Positions 7,220-14,510 are shown, counted from the stretch's first letter. The stretch is DNA of 15,613 bases from Bacteroidales bacterium (GCA_021106655.1 JAIOTT010000328.1:1-15613); one strand, 5' to 3'. Numbers and translations: made by a program. The notes: generated from the sequence alone by a model not told the origin.

Positions 7220-8260
7220 ATGGATATGAAAAAAATATTATTAATCTTAGTAGTTTTATTAAGTGTGGCTTCAATGAGAACGTACGCACAAGGATGTATG
7301 GAATCATCATCCGATGAAGGTGTAACAGTTGTTGGTTACATTCAGCCTATGTATACTTTTAAGCAGGTGGATGGAGGTGATAACATATCCTCCTTTAATT
7401 TTGAAAGAGCAAGGTTCGGATTTGTAGGAAACATTCCTTACGACTTTAGTTATTATGTAATGGTTGAGACAAGTGCTTTCATGAGTGACAATCCATTCTT
7501 GTTAGATGCTTTTATTACATACTCACGTTTTGCTCCCTGGGCGAAAATTTCAATCGGACAATTTAAATCACCTTTTTCGCTTGAATTAAATACACCTTGC
7601 CAGGCCCTGCATACTGTTAAACGCTCCAGGGTTGTAAGAGAACTTGCAACTCCATTCCGTGATATCGGGCTTATGATTTCCGGTGGTAATGATACCTCTC
7701 TGGTACAATATAGCCTGGGTATTTTGAATGGAACTGGAATGAATGTTATGGATAATAACACAAAGAAAGATATTGCTGCCAGATTGGTTTTTCATCCGTT
7801 AAAATGGTTAAGAGTTGGAGGTAGCTTCAGATATGGAGAATCAAAATCTAAAGTTGTAGATATGGATGATGATAAGAAAACAAGGTATGCCGGAGAAATT
7901 GAAGTGAAATATAAGAATATCCTCTTTCAGGGAGAATATATTGCTGGTAAAGATGATGGTTCTTATACTACTGGTGGCGGTTGTGGTGATCCATTGGTTA
8001 CACATATTGGTTCTGTTGAAAGGAATGGATATTGGGTAGCAGCAATGTATATGACACCCTGGAACCTCCAGCCTGTAATAAAATATGAATCTTATGATCC
8101 GAACATTGATGAGGATAAAAATATGGAAGGAACTCTCACATTTGGTTTGAATGTTTTCCCCAACGACTGGACAAGACTTCAGTTGAATTATTTGTATAGC
8201 GCGGAAGAAACAGAAATCGAAAATGATATGTTCTTCTTACAGCTACAGGTTAAATTTTAA
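7220..8260 (+). CDS. Outer-membrane porin, OprO/OprP (phosphate-selective porin) type
   Basis: A 346-residue outer-membrane beta-barrel protein. The signal peptide (MKKILLILVVLLSVASM...YAQG) fits a start at the second ATG (7226) equally well or better. Family signs are VGYIQPMYTFKQ near the mature N-terminus, FNFERARFGFVGNIPYDFSYYVMVE, then ISIGQFKSPFSLE, the conserved porin O/P block. Alternating hydrophobic strands run to a C-terminal Phe in FFLQLQVKF, the usual barrel end. Proteins of this family form anion-preferring pores; among sulfur genes it probably lets thiosulfate or another sulfur oxyanion through the outer membrane. It sits between two rhodanese genes. An intercistronic hairpin stands directly upstream. 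Anion specificity is inferred. Confidence 0.82.
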   Translation: MDMKKILLILVVLLSVASMRTYAQGCMESSSDEGVTVVGYIQPMYTFKQVDGGDNISSFNFERARFGFVGNIPYDFSYYVMVETSAFMSDNPFLLDAFITYSRFAPWAKISIGQFKSPFSLELNTPCQALHTVKRSRVVRELATPFRDIGLMISGGNDTSLVQYSLGILNGTGMNVMDNNTKKDIAARLVFHPLKWLRVGGSFRYGESKSKVVDMDDDKKTRYAGEIEVKYKNILFQGEYIAGKDDGSYTTGGGCGDPLVTHIGSVERNGYWVAAMYMTPWNLQPVIKYESYDPNIDEDKNMEGTLTFGLNVFPNDWTRLQLNYLYSAEETEIENDMFFLQLQVKF

Positions 8261-8292
8261 TGATAAATAATTAATAACGAAAGGACAAAAAA

Positions 8293-9120
8293 ATGAAAAA
8301 GATATTTTTAGCTATAGTCTTAATAGCAAGTATAGTTCTTCTTAATATTAATGTTGGCTATGCCCAGGGAGATTTGATCTCTGCGAAAGAAACAGGAAAA
8401 ATAATGGCTGATGCTAATGTTATTATTGTTTCAACCAGAAAGCCTGTTGACTATGCAAAAGTTCATATTAAAGATGCAGTAAATATTGACATACTTTCAT
8501 TATGCAAAGATGGCGAACCAAAAGGTATTCTTAAAAGCCCTGCAGATATTGCAAAAATATTAGGCGGTAAAGGAATTGGTATGAATAAAAAAGTTATCAT
8601 TTATGATAATGGTAAAAATATCAATGCCGGTAGATTATACTGGATACTTAAATATTTGGGATATAAGGATGTTAAGATAATGAATGGCCATATGAAAGCA
8701 TGGCGAGCTGCAAGAAAACCGGTAACTAAAATAGCAACAAAAAAACCTGAAGTTGCTGTTACACCAGTGGTTAACAAAAAAATCTATATCTCTTATGCCG
8801 ACCTGAAAGCAAAACTGAGTAATCCAAAAGTTGTGGTCGTAGATGTACAAAGTGCAAAGGAATATGGTGAAGGCCATATCCCAGGATCTATAAACTTTGA
8901 ATACAAGAAAATTATTAACGTGGAACCCGGCACACTTAAGTCTGCTGAAACTATGACGAGTTCGCTTAAAACAGCTGGAATTACTTCTGACAAGGAAATC
9001 ATTTTGTACTGTGCAACAAGTGCACGTGCAGGGGTAGTTTATATGACACTAACAAGTATATTGAATTATCCCAATGTGAAAATATATGATGGTGGATGGA
9101 ATGAATGGAAAACAAAATAA
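8293..9120 (+). CDS. Exported tandem-domain rhodanese (thiosulfate sulfurtransferase type)
   Basis: A 275-residue protein with a signal peptide cleaved after about residue 25 (VGYAQG) and two rhodanese domains. The first (about 28-142) has 'IIVSTRKPVDYAKVHIKDAVNID' and lacks the catalytic cysteine: the loop reads YDNGKN with Asp105. The second (about 165-274) has VVVDVQSAKEYGEGHIPGSINF and the active loop CATSAR with Cys240. One dead and one active half is the normal design of SseA/TST sulfurtransferases, which move sulfane sulfur from thiosulfate or 3-mercaptopyruvate to an acceptor thiol or cyanide. It should be soluble in the periplasm and may pass sulfur between the lipoprotein rhodaneses and the inner-membrane transporter. 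A moderate AAAGGA ribosome site precedes the ATG. The physiological acceptor is unknown. Confidence 0.9.
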   Translation: MKKIFLAIVLIASIVLLNINVGYAQGDLISAKETGKIMADANVIIVSTRKPVDYAKVHIKDAVNIDILSLCKDGEPKGILKSPADIAKILGGKGIGMNKKVIIYDNGKNINAGRLYWILKYLGYKDVKIMNGHMKAWRAARKPVTKIATKKPEVAVTPVVNKKIYISYADLKAKLSNPKVVVVDVQSAKEYGEGHIPGSINFEYKKIINVEPGTLKSAETMTSSLKTAGITSDKEIILYCATSARAGVVYMTLTSILNYPNVKIYDGGWNEWKTK

Positions 9121-9150
9121 TTTTCAGGATTAATGCTAAAAATATTTGAT

Positions 9151-9654
9151 ATGAAAATTTTTAAATTAAATCATTTCCTTTTGATATTGCTTGCTTCTGT
9201 ATTAATGAGCTGTAACCCAAATACTGATGTAGTATATGATAATGTTGGAGATATGGTAAGTAATGCCATGGAAGGGGTCAATGTAATATCTGTTGATGAT
9301 GTTAAACTTATATGTGATCATGGACATGATTATAAGATCATCGATTGCAGAGAGGCAGATGAATATGTTGAAGGACATATTCCCGGCGCAGTAAACATCC
9401 CAAGAGGCATCCTTGAGTTTTCAAGCAAATTGACAAACAGAAGAGATAAAATATATATTTATTCTCAGTCTGTTAACAGGGCAGCTCTTGCATCAAAGTC
9501 ATTAAAATATTTAAAATTCAAAGAAGTATTTATTGTTGATGGCGGATGGGAAAAATGGATAGAGGTTTATCCTGAGTTGATCGAAGAGGGAACTGGTGAA
9601 GCCGGCGGACAAGCAGCAGCCCCAGCCGAAGAAGAAGGTGGCTGTGGAGGCTGA
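9151..9654 (+). CDS. Degenerate rhodanese lipoprotein with SoxY-like GGCGG C-terminus
   Basis: A lipoprotein of 167 residues from the preferred start Met at 9151; an in-frame ATG at 9133 would add MLKIFD. The signal ends in the lipobox LMSC (Cys21). The single rhodanese domain has IIDCREADEYVEGHIPGAVNIPRGILEF, clearly paralogous to the gene at 5609. In the active-site loop, however, the cysteine is replaced by serine (YSQSVNR; Ser at codon 9463-9465), so normal rhodanese catalysis is not expected. The tail AAAPAEEEGGCGG ends in the SoxY-like GGCGG. The protein may therefore serve as a persulfide carrier or docking partner rather than an enzyme. It is the last gene before a 187-base gap. Its membrane face (periplasmic or outer) is not resolved. 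Confidence 0.87.
   Translation: MKIFKLNHFLLILLASVLMSCNPNTDVVYDNVGDMVSNAMEGVNVISVDDVKLICDHGHDYKIIDCREADEYVEGHIPGAVNIPRGILEFSSKLTNRRDKIYIYSQSVNRAALASKSLKYLKFKEVFIVDGGWEKWIEVYPELIEEGTGEAGGQAAAPAEEEGGCGG
9637..9651 (+). other. GGCGG C-terminal sulfur-carrier-like motif (second copy)
   Basis: The last five codons encode Gly-Gly-Cys-Gly-Gly (Cys at 9643-9645) after an Ala/Pro/Glu linker. It repeats the tail of the lipoprotein ending at 6100. Retention of the tail while the domain's own catalytic cysteine is lost argues that the tail cysteine matters. Confidence 0.75.
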
Positions 9655-9841
9655 CAATTTGTTAATCATTTAGTCGTAATTAAGGATTGATTTGAATATC
9701 AAACAAGGAATACCTATTTTGGTTATAGGGAGGATATTGTCTAGACTAAACCGAAAATCACTAATACTTGATTCTTGTTCTATAATCAATATATATAATT
9801 TAATTATTTATTAACCATCATTAAAAAGAAAAGGAGTTAAA
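9655..9841 (+). promoter_or_regulatory. 187-base gap between the rhodanese set and the DsrE-Qmo set
   Basis: This is the largest gap inside the plus-strand cluster and the likeliest place for a second promoter. It holds a small palindrome TTTGA-ATA-TCAAA (9691-9703) and a TTGAT (9768-9772) paired with ATCAA (9785-9789) across 12 bases. Neither has the 4-base spacing of the FNR consensus. The best -7-like box is TTGATTTG (9687-9694), with one mismatch and no well-placed -33. No gene or clear terminator is visible. Confidence 0.3.
9831..9836 (+). promoter_or_regulatory. Shine-Dalgarno of the DsrE-family gene
   Basis: AAGGAG ends 5 bases before the ATG at 9842 and fixes that start. It is a good ribosome site of a kind rare on the other genes here. 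Confidence 0.6.
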
Positions 9842-10255
9842 ATGGCAAAAATGTGTATGGCACTTTTTTCAGGAAGTGTGGATAAATTAATAGGAGCAGG
9901 GGTAGTGTTAAGTGGTTCTGCAGCTGATGATATGGATGTTGAAGTATTTGTATTACTCCAGGGTGCACGTGCTTTTATTAAAGGTAATGAGGATAAGATT
10001 GACAATCTTGCGGAAGCAACACACTTGAAGAAAGAGTTTTTTGAAGCACTGGAAAAAGTTAATGTCCCTAAATGGCATGAGTTTTTTGAACAAGCTAAAG
10101 AGCTTACAAATGTTAAGATTCATGTTTGCAGCCTTGCAGGAAAATTGTGGGGTGGCGAAAAAATTGAAGATTTCAATGAATTAGTTGATGATATCTGTGG
10201 TATCGGTGAATATATTACTGCAGCCGAAGAGGCAGATGTCCATTTATTTATTTAA
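9842..10255 (+). CDS. DsrE/DsrF-family sulfur relay protein
   Basis: A 137-residue cytoplasmic protein of the DsrE/DsrE2-like fold. The N-terminus MAKMCMALFSGSVDKLIGAGVVLSGSAADDMDVEVFVLLQGARAF has the family pattern of a first strand, a helix and the 'VFVLLQGA' second strand. The usual sulfur-binding cysteine is likely Cys96 in VKIHVCSLAG; Cys5 and Cys119 are further candidates. DsrE-family proteins exchange persulfide sulfur with TusA, and a TusA gene follows 24 bases later. In sulfur oxidisers DsrE2, TusA and rhodanese genes stand beside Hdr-like complexes; here the partner is a Qmo/Hdr complex. It is the third member of the YedE-TusA-DsrE combination. Which subfamily it belongs to was not determined, and no membrane helix is obvious. 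Confidence 0.85.
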   Translation: MAKMCMALFSGSVDKLIGAGVVLSGSAADDMDVEVFVLLQGARAFIKGNEDKIDNLAEATHLKKEFFEALEKVNVPKWHEFFEQAKELTNVKIHVCSLAGKLWGGEKIEDFNELVDDICGIGEYITAAEEADVHLFI

Positions 10256-10266
10256 ACTTAAAAAAT

Positions 10267-10271
10267 AGGAG
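10267..10271 (+). promoter_or_regulatory. Shine-Dalgarno of the second tusA
   Basis: AGGAG lies 8 bases before the ATG at 10280 in the short spacer after the DsrE gene. Confidence 0.55.
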
Positions 10272-10279
10272 AATTTATT

Positions 10280-10528
10280 ATGACAAATGAAGAATTAAAT
10301 GCACTACCAATTGCAAAGACAATTGATGCTCGCGGAACTGCATGCCCCGGACCGTTATTGGCTGCAAAAAAAGCTATAGGAGAAATCAATCCTGGCGATA
10401 TAATGGAAATTTTATCCTCTGATGAAGGGACAAAAAAAGATATTCCTAAATGGGCCAATAAAAAAGGACACGAATATCTTGGTACCGCTGAAGAATCAGG
10501 CTTCTTTAAAATTTTCATGAAGAAATAA
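10280..10528 (+). CDS. tusA: TusA-family sulfur carrier protein (second copy)
   Basis: An 82-residue TusA-like protein with the persulfide-carrying motif as CPGP (Cys22 in GTACPGPLL) and the typical continuation 'INPGDIMEILSSDEGTKKDIPKWANKKG'. It differs from the copy at 4131 (CPMP and extra cysteines), so the two are not a recent duplication. Its place between the DsrE gene and the MvhD-like and Qmo genes suggests that it is the cytoplasmic carrier bringing persulfide to the electron-transfer complex, while the other copy serves the transporter. That division of labour is inferred. Confidence 0.93.
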   Translation: MTNEELNALPIAKTIDARGTACPGPLLAAKKAIGEINPGDIMEILSSDEGTKKDIPKWANKKGHEYLGTAEESGFFKIFMKK

Positions 10529-10536
10529 TTAACAGA

Positions 10537-10941
10537 ATGGATACAGAGAAAAAAGCAAAAATTCTTGTATTTTCTACTGATAAGATTTCTGACCCTGCAA
10601 TTGACCTTGCAGGGTTAATGAAAATTCATTATTCACCCACCGTTTATACAATAACTGTTCCTTGTTCCAGCTCAATAAAATCGAGATGGATAATGCACGC
10701 TTTTGAAAAAGGCTATGATGGAGTATTTATTGCAGCTGACGGTACTGACTGTCCATATGGTGAATCATGTAGCGAGTTGACAGGTATAATTGTCGGGAAT
10801 ACTCATGAGCTAATGAAAGCAAAGAAAATTGACCCTGCAAGATTAAAAATGGCAGCAGTATGTTCCGTTTGTGCAGAGTCCTTTGTGAAACATATGGATA
10901 GTTTTACGAAATATTTATCTAAAACAGAAAATACGAATTAA
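10537..10941 (+). CDS. Divergent MvhD/FlpD-like protein
   Basis: A 134-residue protein resembling the delta subunit of F420-non-reducing hydrogenase (MvhD/FlpD), which passes electrons to HdrA through a [2Fe-2S] cluster. Matching parts are 'SPTVYTITVPCSSSIKSRWIMHAFEKGYDGVFIAADGTDCPYGESC', which parallels the family's 'MCSGRVDPEFVLKAFEKGADGV...GCHPGDCHY', and the C-terminal 'KIDPARLKMAAVCSVCAESF'. The N-terminal CCxxC-type motif of the family is absent (ILVFSTDKIS), leaving Cys43, 72, 78, 109 and 112. In sulfate reducers this domain is, to my knowledge, fused to the end of QmoB; here QmoB lacks it and this separate gene lies just before qmoA. It probably belongs to the Qmo complex, but its cluster may be altered. 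Spacing is 8 bases to tusA and 9 to qmoA. Confidence 0.75.
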   Translation: MDTEKKAKILVFSTDKISDPAIDLAGLMKIHYSPTVYTITVPCSSSIKSRWIMHAFEKGYDGVFIAADGTDCPYGESCSELTGIIVGNTHELMKAKKIDPARLKMAAVCSVCAESFVKHMDSFTKYLSKTENTN

Positions 10942-10950
10942 GTAATAATT

Positions 10951-12252
10951 ATGTCGCAAGAAAAAAACCAAAAACAATACGATGTACTTGTGATAGGTGG
11001 TGGAATTGCTGGGCAGGAATCAGGGTTGAATCTGGCAAATTCTGGTTATAAGGTTTTAATTGTTGAGAAGGATCTTTCTATAGGAGGGAAGATGATTCAT
11101 CTAAGTAAAGTTTTCCCAACACTTGACTGTGCTGCTTGTATAACAACACCTAAGGTTTCGGAATGTGCCCGAAATCCTAATATCACTATTTTATCAAATA
11201 GCGAAGTGCTAGAAATTGATAAAAAGGGCGAAAACGAATTTGACGCAAGTATTGAGAAAAGACCACGGTATGTCATTGAAGATGCATGTACAGGTTGTCA
11301 GGAGTGTGAAGAGGTGTGTCCTATTGTTGTTGATGATGAATACCAATGGGATTTAGTTGGACGAAAAGCAGTCTATATTCCATTTAGTATTGCAAATCCT
11401 CGTGTAGCAGCAATAGATATTGAAAATTGTATTCTTTGTGGTGCCTGCGAAAAGGTTTGTTCTGCAGATGCAATTGATTTTACCCAGGAGATGGAGATAG
11501 TTAATATAACTGCCAAATCAGTGATTGTAGCTAGTGGCTACAATTTATTTGATCCTACTCAAATTGAAAGATATGGCTATGGGAAGTTTGGAAATGTTAT
11601 TACCTCTATGCAAATGGAGCGACAGCTTGTTCCAACCAGGCCTTATAACTCTGTCCTTAGACCCAAGGATGGTAAAATGCCGGATAATATTGCTTATGTC
11701 CTATGTACAGGCTCAAGAGATGAGGTTGTCGGAAACCCGATATGCTCACAAGTTTGTTGTATGTACTCTACTAAGCAGGCCCAGTTAATTATGGGTGCTT
11801 TACCAATGGCTGATGTAACGATATATTATCTGCATATCAGAGCTTTTGGAAAAGGTTTTGAGGAGTTTTATCAGCAAGCGAAAGGTATGGGAGTTGAATT
11901 TGTAAAGGGTAAAATAGGTAGAATTGCTGAATTGGAAAATGGTAATTTAAAACTAAGATACGAAGATATTCACGAAGGTGTGGTAAAGGAAGCAGAACAT
12001 GATCTGGTTGTTTTATCTGTGGGTATTCTGGCAAATCAGCTGCCTCGTGACCTTTTCAAAAATAATAACCTTGATTTAGATAAATTCAGCTATGTTAAAC
12101 AAATTGATGAATTAAGTAATCCTGCGAAAACTTCTATTGATGGTGTATTTGTTGCCGGTGCCGCTTCAGGGCCCATGGATATACCTGATTCAATTTCATC
12201 AGCAGGAGCAGCATCATCAGAAACAGCAAGTTACTTAAGGAGGTCAAAATGA
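10951..12252 (+). CDS. qmoA: QmoA/HdrA-like flavoprotein
   Basis: A 433-residue cytoplasmic FAD and iron-sulfur protein of the HdrA family. The dinucleotide-binding motif is VIGGGIAGQESG (14-25). The HdrA cluster motif follows at Cys60, Cys63 and Cys72 (TLDCAACITTPKVSECARNPNI). Two ferredoxin-type [4Fe-4S] motifs are inserted at Cys113/116/119/123 and Cys160/163/166/170. The block ICSQVCCMYSTKQA (264-276) is typical of HdrA, and the C-terminal IDGVFVAGAASGPMDIPDSI closes the flavin domain. In QmoABC this subunit passes electrons between a soluble sulfur enzyme and the membrane subunit. Its stop overlaps the qmoB start by four bases (ATGA). Size fits QmoA (about 400), although the two ferredoxin motifs make it richer in clusters than I recall for sulfate-reducer QmoA. 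Confidence 0.87.
   Translation: MSQEKNQKQYDVLVIGGGIAGQESGLNLANSGYKVLIVEKDLSIGGKMIHLSKVFPTLDCAACITTPKVSECARNPNITILSNSEVLEIDKKGENEFDASIEKRPRYVIEDACTGCQECEEVCPIVVDDEYQWDLVGRKAVYIPFSIANPRVAAIDIENCILCGACEKVCSADAIDFTQEMEIVNITAKSVIVASGYNLFDPTQIERYGYGKFGNVITSMQMERQLVPTRPYNSVLRPKDGKMPDNIAYVLCTGSRDEVVGNPICSQVCCMYSTKQAQLIMGALPMADVTIYYLHIRAFGKGFEEFYQQAKGMGVEFVKGKIGRIAELENGNLKLRYEDIHEGVVKEAEHDLVVLSVGILANQLPRDLFKNNNLDLDKFSYVKQIDELSNPAKTSIDGVFVAGAASGPMDIPDSISSAGAASSETASYLRRSK
12237..12244 (+). promoter_or_regulatory. Strong Shine-Dalgarno of qmoB inside the end of qmoA
   Basis: AAGGAGGT lies within the last codons of qmoA, 4 bases before the ATG at 12249. With the ATGA overlap it points to coupled translation of the two subunits. 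Confidence 0.65.
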
Positions 12253-14198
12253 AAAAGAAAATAGGTGTTTATGTATGTCACTGTGGTAATAACATAGCTG
12301 ATTATGTTGATGTTGAAAAAGTAAAAGAAGAAATTGCAAAAGAAGATGGCGTCCTGATTACTAAAACTACTATGTTTGCCTGTGCTGACTCTACACAGAA
12401 AGAGGTAGTTGACGATATCAAGGAGCATGAACTTGATGGCCTGGTAATTGCCTCCTGTTCACCTAAATTGCATTTATTTACTTTTAGAAATGTTGCTGAA
12501 CGTGCAGGGTTGAATCCTTATAATTATGTTCAGGCAAATATAAGAGAGCAAGTTTCATGGGCGCATTCTAATGATCCAAAAGGAGCAACAGAGAAAGCTA
12601 TTCATATTATTAAAGGCGCTCTTGCTAAAGTTAAGCTTTCAGAAGCTTTAACTCCCCCAAAAATCACTGCTACAAATGTTGTACTCATTGTAGGTGCAGG
12701 AATTGCCGGAATACGTGCTGCAATAGAACTTGCAGATATGGGTACTTATGTTTATATAATTGAAAATCAACATTTTGTTGGCGGAAGAACATCGCAGTGG
12801 AACAGCTTGTTCGAAACTAATGAGTCGGGAGAAGAAGTAATTACAAGGCTCTTTACCGAACTGAAGAAAAGAGAAAATATTACACTTTTTACCGGTACCA
12901 GTATAAATTCAACAAGTGGTAGTGTGGGGAATTTTGAGGTGAAGCTTAAAATTTCTCCTCGTCTTATAAAAATGGATTGTGTTAAAACGGATGATGCTGA
13001 ATTTGATAAGAAATTACAGCAGGCTATTGATATTTGTCCGGTTGAAGTACCTGACGATTTCAACTTTAACATAACTAAAAGGAAAGCGATCTATAAAAAT
13101 TTTAAAAGCGAGTTTCCTAAATGCCCTGCTATCGACGACGAAGCATGTACAAAATGTGGAGATTGTGAGCAATTTTGTGAGGCAATTGATCTGCATCAAA
13201 AAGAAGAGTTTATTGATATTAAAGTTGGTGCTGTATTACTTGCAACAGGCTTTGACCCATATGAGCCTCCAAAGGGTGAATATGGCTATGGTGAAATTGA
13301 TAATGTCATCACATTACCACAGTTTAAAAGACTTATCGAACTTGATGAAAATGAACTGATATATAAAGATAAGAAGATTAAAAGTGTAGCGTATATATAC
13401 TGTGTCGGTAGCCGTCAGGTTGATGGTGAAAATAAATATTGTTCGCGTTACTGTTGTACTTCTGCAATACATTCTTCAATTCAAATTCAGAATAAGTATG
13501 AAGGGATAACATCTTATCATTTTAACAGAGGTATCAGGACATATGGAAAGCAGGAGTTGTTATATAAAGAATCATCCGAAAAGGGTGATATTTATTTGCA
13601 GGTTGATGAAGAAAATAGGGCAAGTGTTTTAGTTGAAAATGGTAAGACAATTGTAAAGGCAAATGATATCCTTACAGCTGGAAAAGAATTTGAAGCTGAA
13701 GTGGATCTTGTTGTACTTGTTACCGGAATGACTCCAAGAGCAGAGAAACGAACAGGGGAAATTCTTAAAGTACCAATTGGAAGGGACAAATTTTTCAATG
13801 AGATCCATTTGAAGTTGAAACCTGTTGAAACTGTTATAGATGGAGTGTTTATTTCAGGCGCATGCCAGGCACCATTTAATATTACTGAAGCTGTTAAGTT
13901 AGCGCTTTCAGCCGCTTCAAAGGCAAACACACTTTTAAATAAAGGTGAAATTGAACTTGAACCAACTTTGGCGAAAATCAATAAAGGTACCTGTGATTGG
14001 TGCGATGAGTGTACAAAAGCATGTCCATATGATGCAATCCTAAAAACAGATCTGGATGGAAAAGCCGTTGCTGAAGTTATTGAAGCAAAGTGCAAAGGTT
14101 GCGGAATGTGCCTGCCAGTTTGTCCGGTTGATGCAATCGAACTTATTGGATATTCTAATGCTGAAATGGAGAGTATTATAGATGCTATGATCGCTTAA
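12249..14198 (+). CDS. qmoB: QmoB/HdrA-like flavoprotein without MvhD domain
   Basis: A 649-residue HdrA-type protein. An N-terminal HdrA domain (1-135) has VYVCHCGNNIADYVD, Cys45 and SCSPKLHLFTFRN around Cys70. The FAD fold begins VLIVGAGIAGIRAA (145-158), then GGRTSQWNSLFET, where the flavin-near cysteine motif of HdrA/QmoA is missing. A ferredoxin-type cluster is at Cys300/303/306/310, the block YCSRYCCTSAIHSS is at 397-410, and two further [4Fe-4S] motifs end the protein (Cys582/585/588/592 and Cys615/618/621/625). Sulfate-reducer QmoB is longer and carries a C-terminal MvhD domain; here that part is a separate gene (10537). It would form a heterodimer with QmoA and relay electrons to QmoC. 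Assignment as QmoB rather than generic HdrA rests on the neighbours. Confidence 0.86.
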   Translation: MKKKIGVYVCHCGNNIADYVDVEKVKEEIAKEDGVLITKTTMFACADSTQKEVVDDIKEHELDGLVIASCSPKLHLFTFRNVAERAGLNPYNYVQANIREQVSWAHSNDPKGATEKAIHIIKGALAKVKLSEALTPPKITATNVVLIVGAGIAGIRAAIELADMGTYVYIIENQHFVGGRTSQWNSLFETNESGEEVITRLFTELKKRENITLFTGTSINSTSGSVGNFEVKLKISPRLIKMDCVKTDDAEFDKKLQQAIDICPVEVPDDFNFNITKRKAIYKNFKSEFPKCPAIDDEACTKCGDCEQFCEAIDLHQKEEFIDIKVGAVLLATGFDPYEPPKGEYGYGEIDNVITLPQFKRLIELDENELIYKDKKIKSVAYIYCVGSRQVDGENKYCSRYCCTSAIHSSIQIQNKYEGITSYHFNRGIRTYGKQELLYKESSEKGDIYLQVDEENRASVLVENGKTIVKANDILTAGKEFEAEVDLVVLVTGMTPRAEKRTGEILKVPIGRDKFFNEIHLKLKPVETVIDGVFISGACQAPFNITEAVKLALSAASKANTLLNKGEIELEPTLAKINKGTCDWCDECTKACPYDAILKTDLDGKAVAEVIEAKCKGCGMCLPVCPVDAIELIGYSNAEMESIIDAMIA

Positions 14199-14224
14199 TT
14201 ACATTTAATGATAAATAAAATATT

Positions 14225-14506
14225 ATGACAGCAGAAAAACGAAAAACAATAAATGTAATTAAAGAGAAAAGAACCGTAAATCCGGAGGTTCAGGAAAAGA
14301 GAAAAGAATATGTTAAACTCAAAAAATTGATCTTAAAAGCTCTTGAATCAGGAGAGAAAACTATTCCGCAAATAGCCGAAGAAATTAATATTCCTATTGG
14401 GGATGTTACTTTTACTTTGATGTCGTTAAGAAAATATGGTGACGTTGAAACAGGCGAAATTGATGATATGGATGAGTATTATTTTTATAATTTGAAAAAG
14501 AAATAG
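14225..14506 (+). CDS. Small winged-helix protein inside the qmo operon
   Basis: A 93-residue basic protein. Residues about 31-78 read as a winged helix-turn-helix: LKKLILKALESGEKTIPQIAEEINIPIGDVTFTLMSLRKYGDVE. A charged N-terminal arm (about 1-30) precedes it and a Tyr/Lys-rich end follows. It lies 26 bases after qmoB and 4 before qmoC, so it is almost certainly co-transcribed. It may bind DNA and regulate the operon, or use the fold for protein contacts within the complex; the sequence does not decide. I do not recognise a named family and no effector domain is present. Confidence 0.75.
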   Translation: MTAEKRKTINVIKEKRTVNPEVQEKRKEYVKLKKLILKALESGEKTIPQIAEEINIPIGDVTFTLMSLRKYGDVETGEIDDMDEYYFYNLKKK

Positions 14507-14510
14507 AGGT

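Noticed and set aside
9133..9150. Upstream ATG of the second GGCGG lipoprotein
   Set aside because: The signal peptide is more typical from the ATG at 9151 (MKIFKLNHFLL); the upstream start cannot be fully excluded.
9687..9789. Additional FNR boxes in the 9655-9841 gap
   Set aside because: TTGAT and ATCAA half-sites occur, but with spacers of 6 and 12 bases or as TTGA-N3-TCAA, not the required geometry.
13592..14095. 167-aa minus-strand open frame opposite qmoB
   Set aside because: It lies entirely opposite conserved ferredoxin and flavin codons of qmoB and encodes no recognisable protein.
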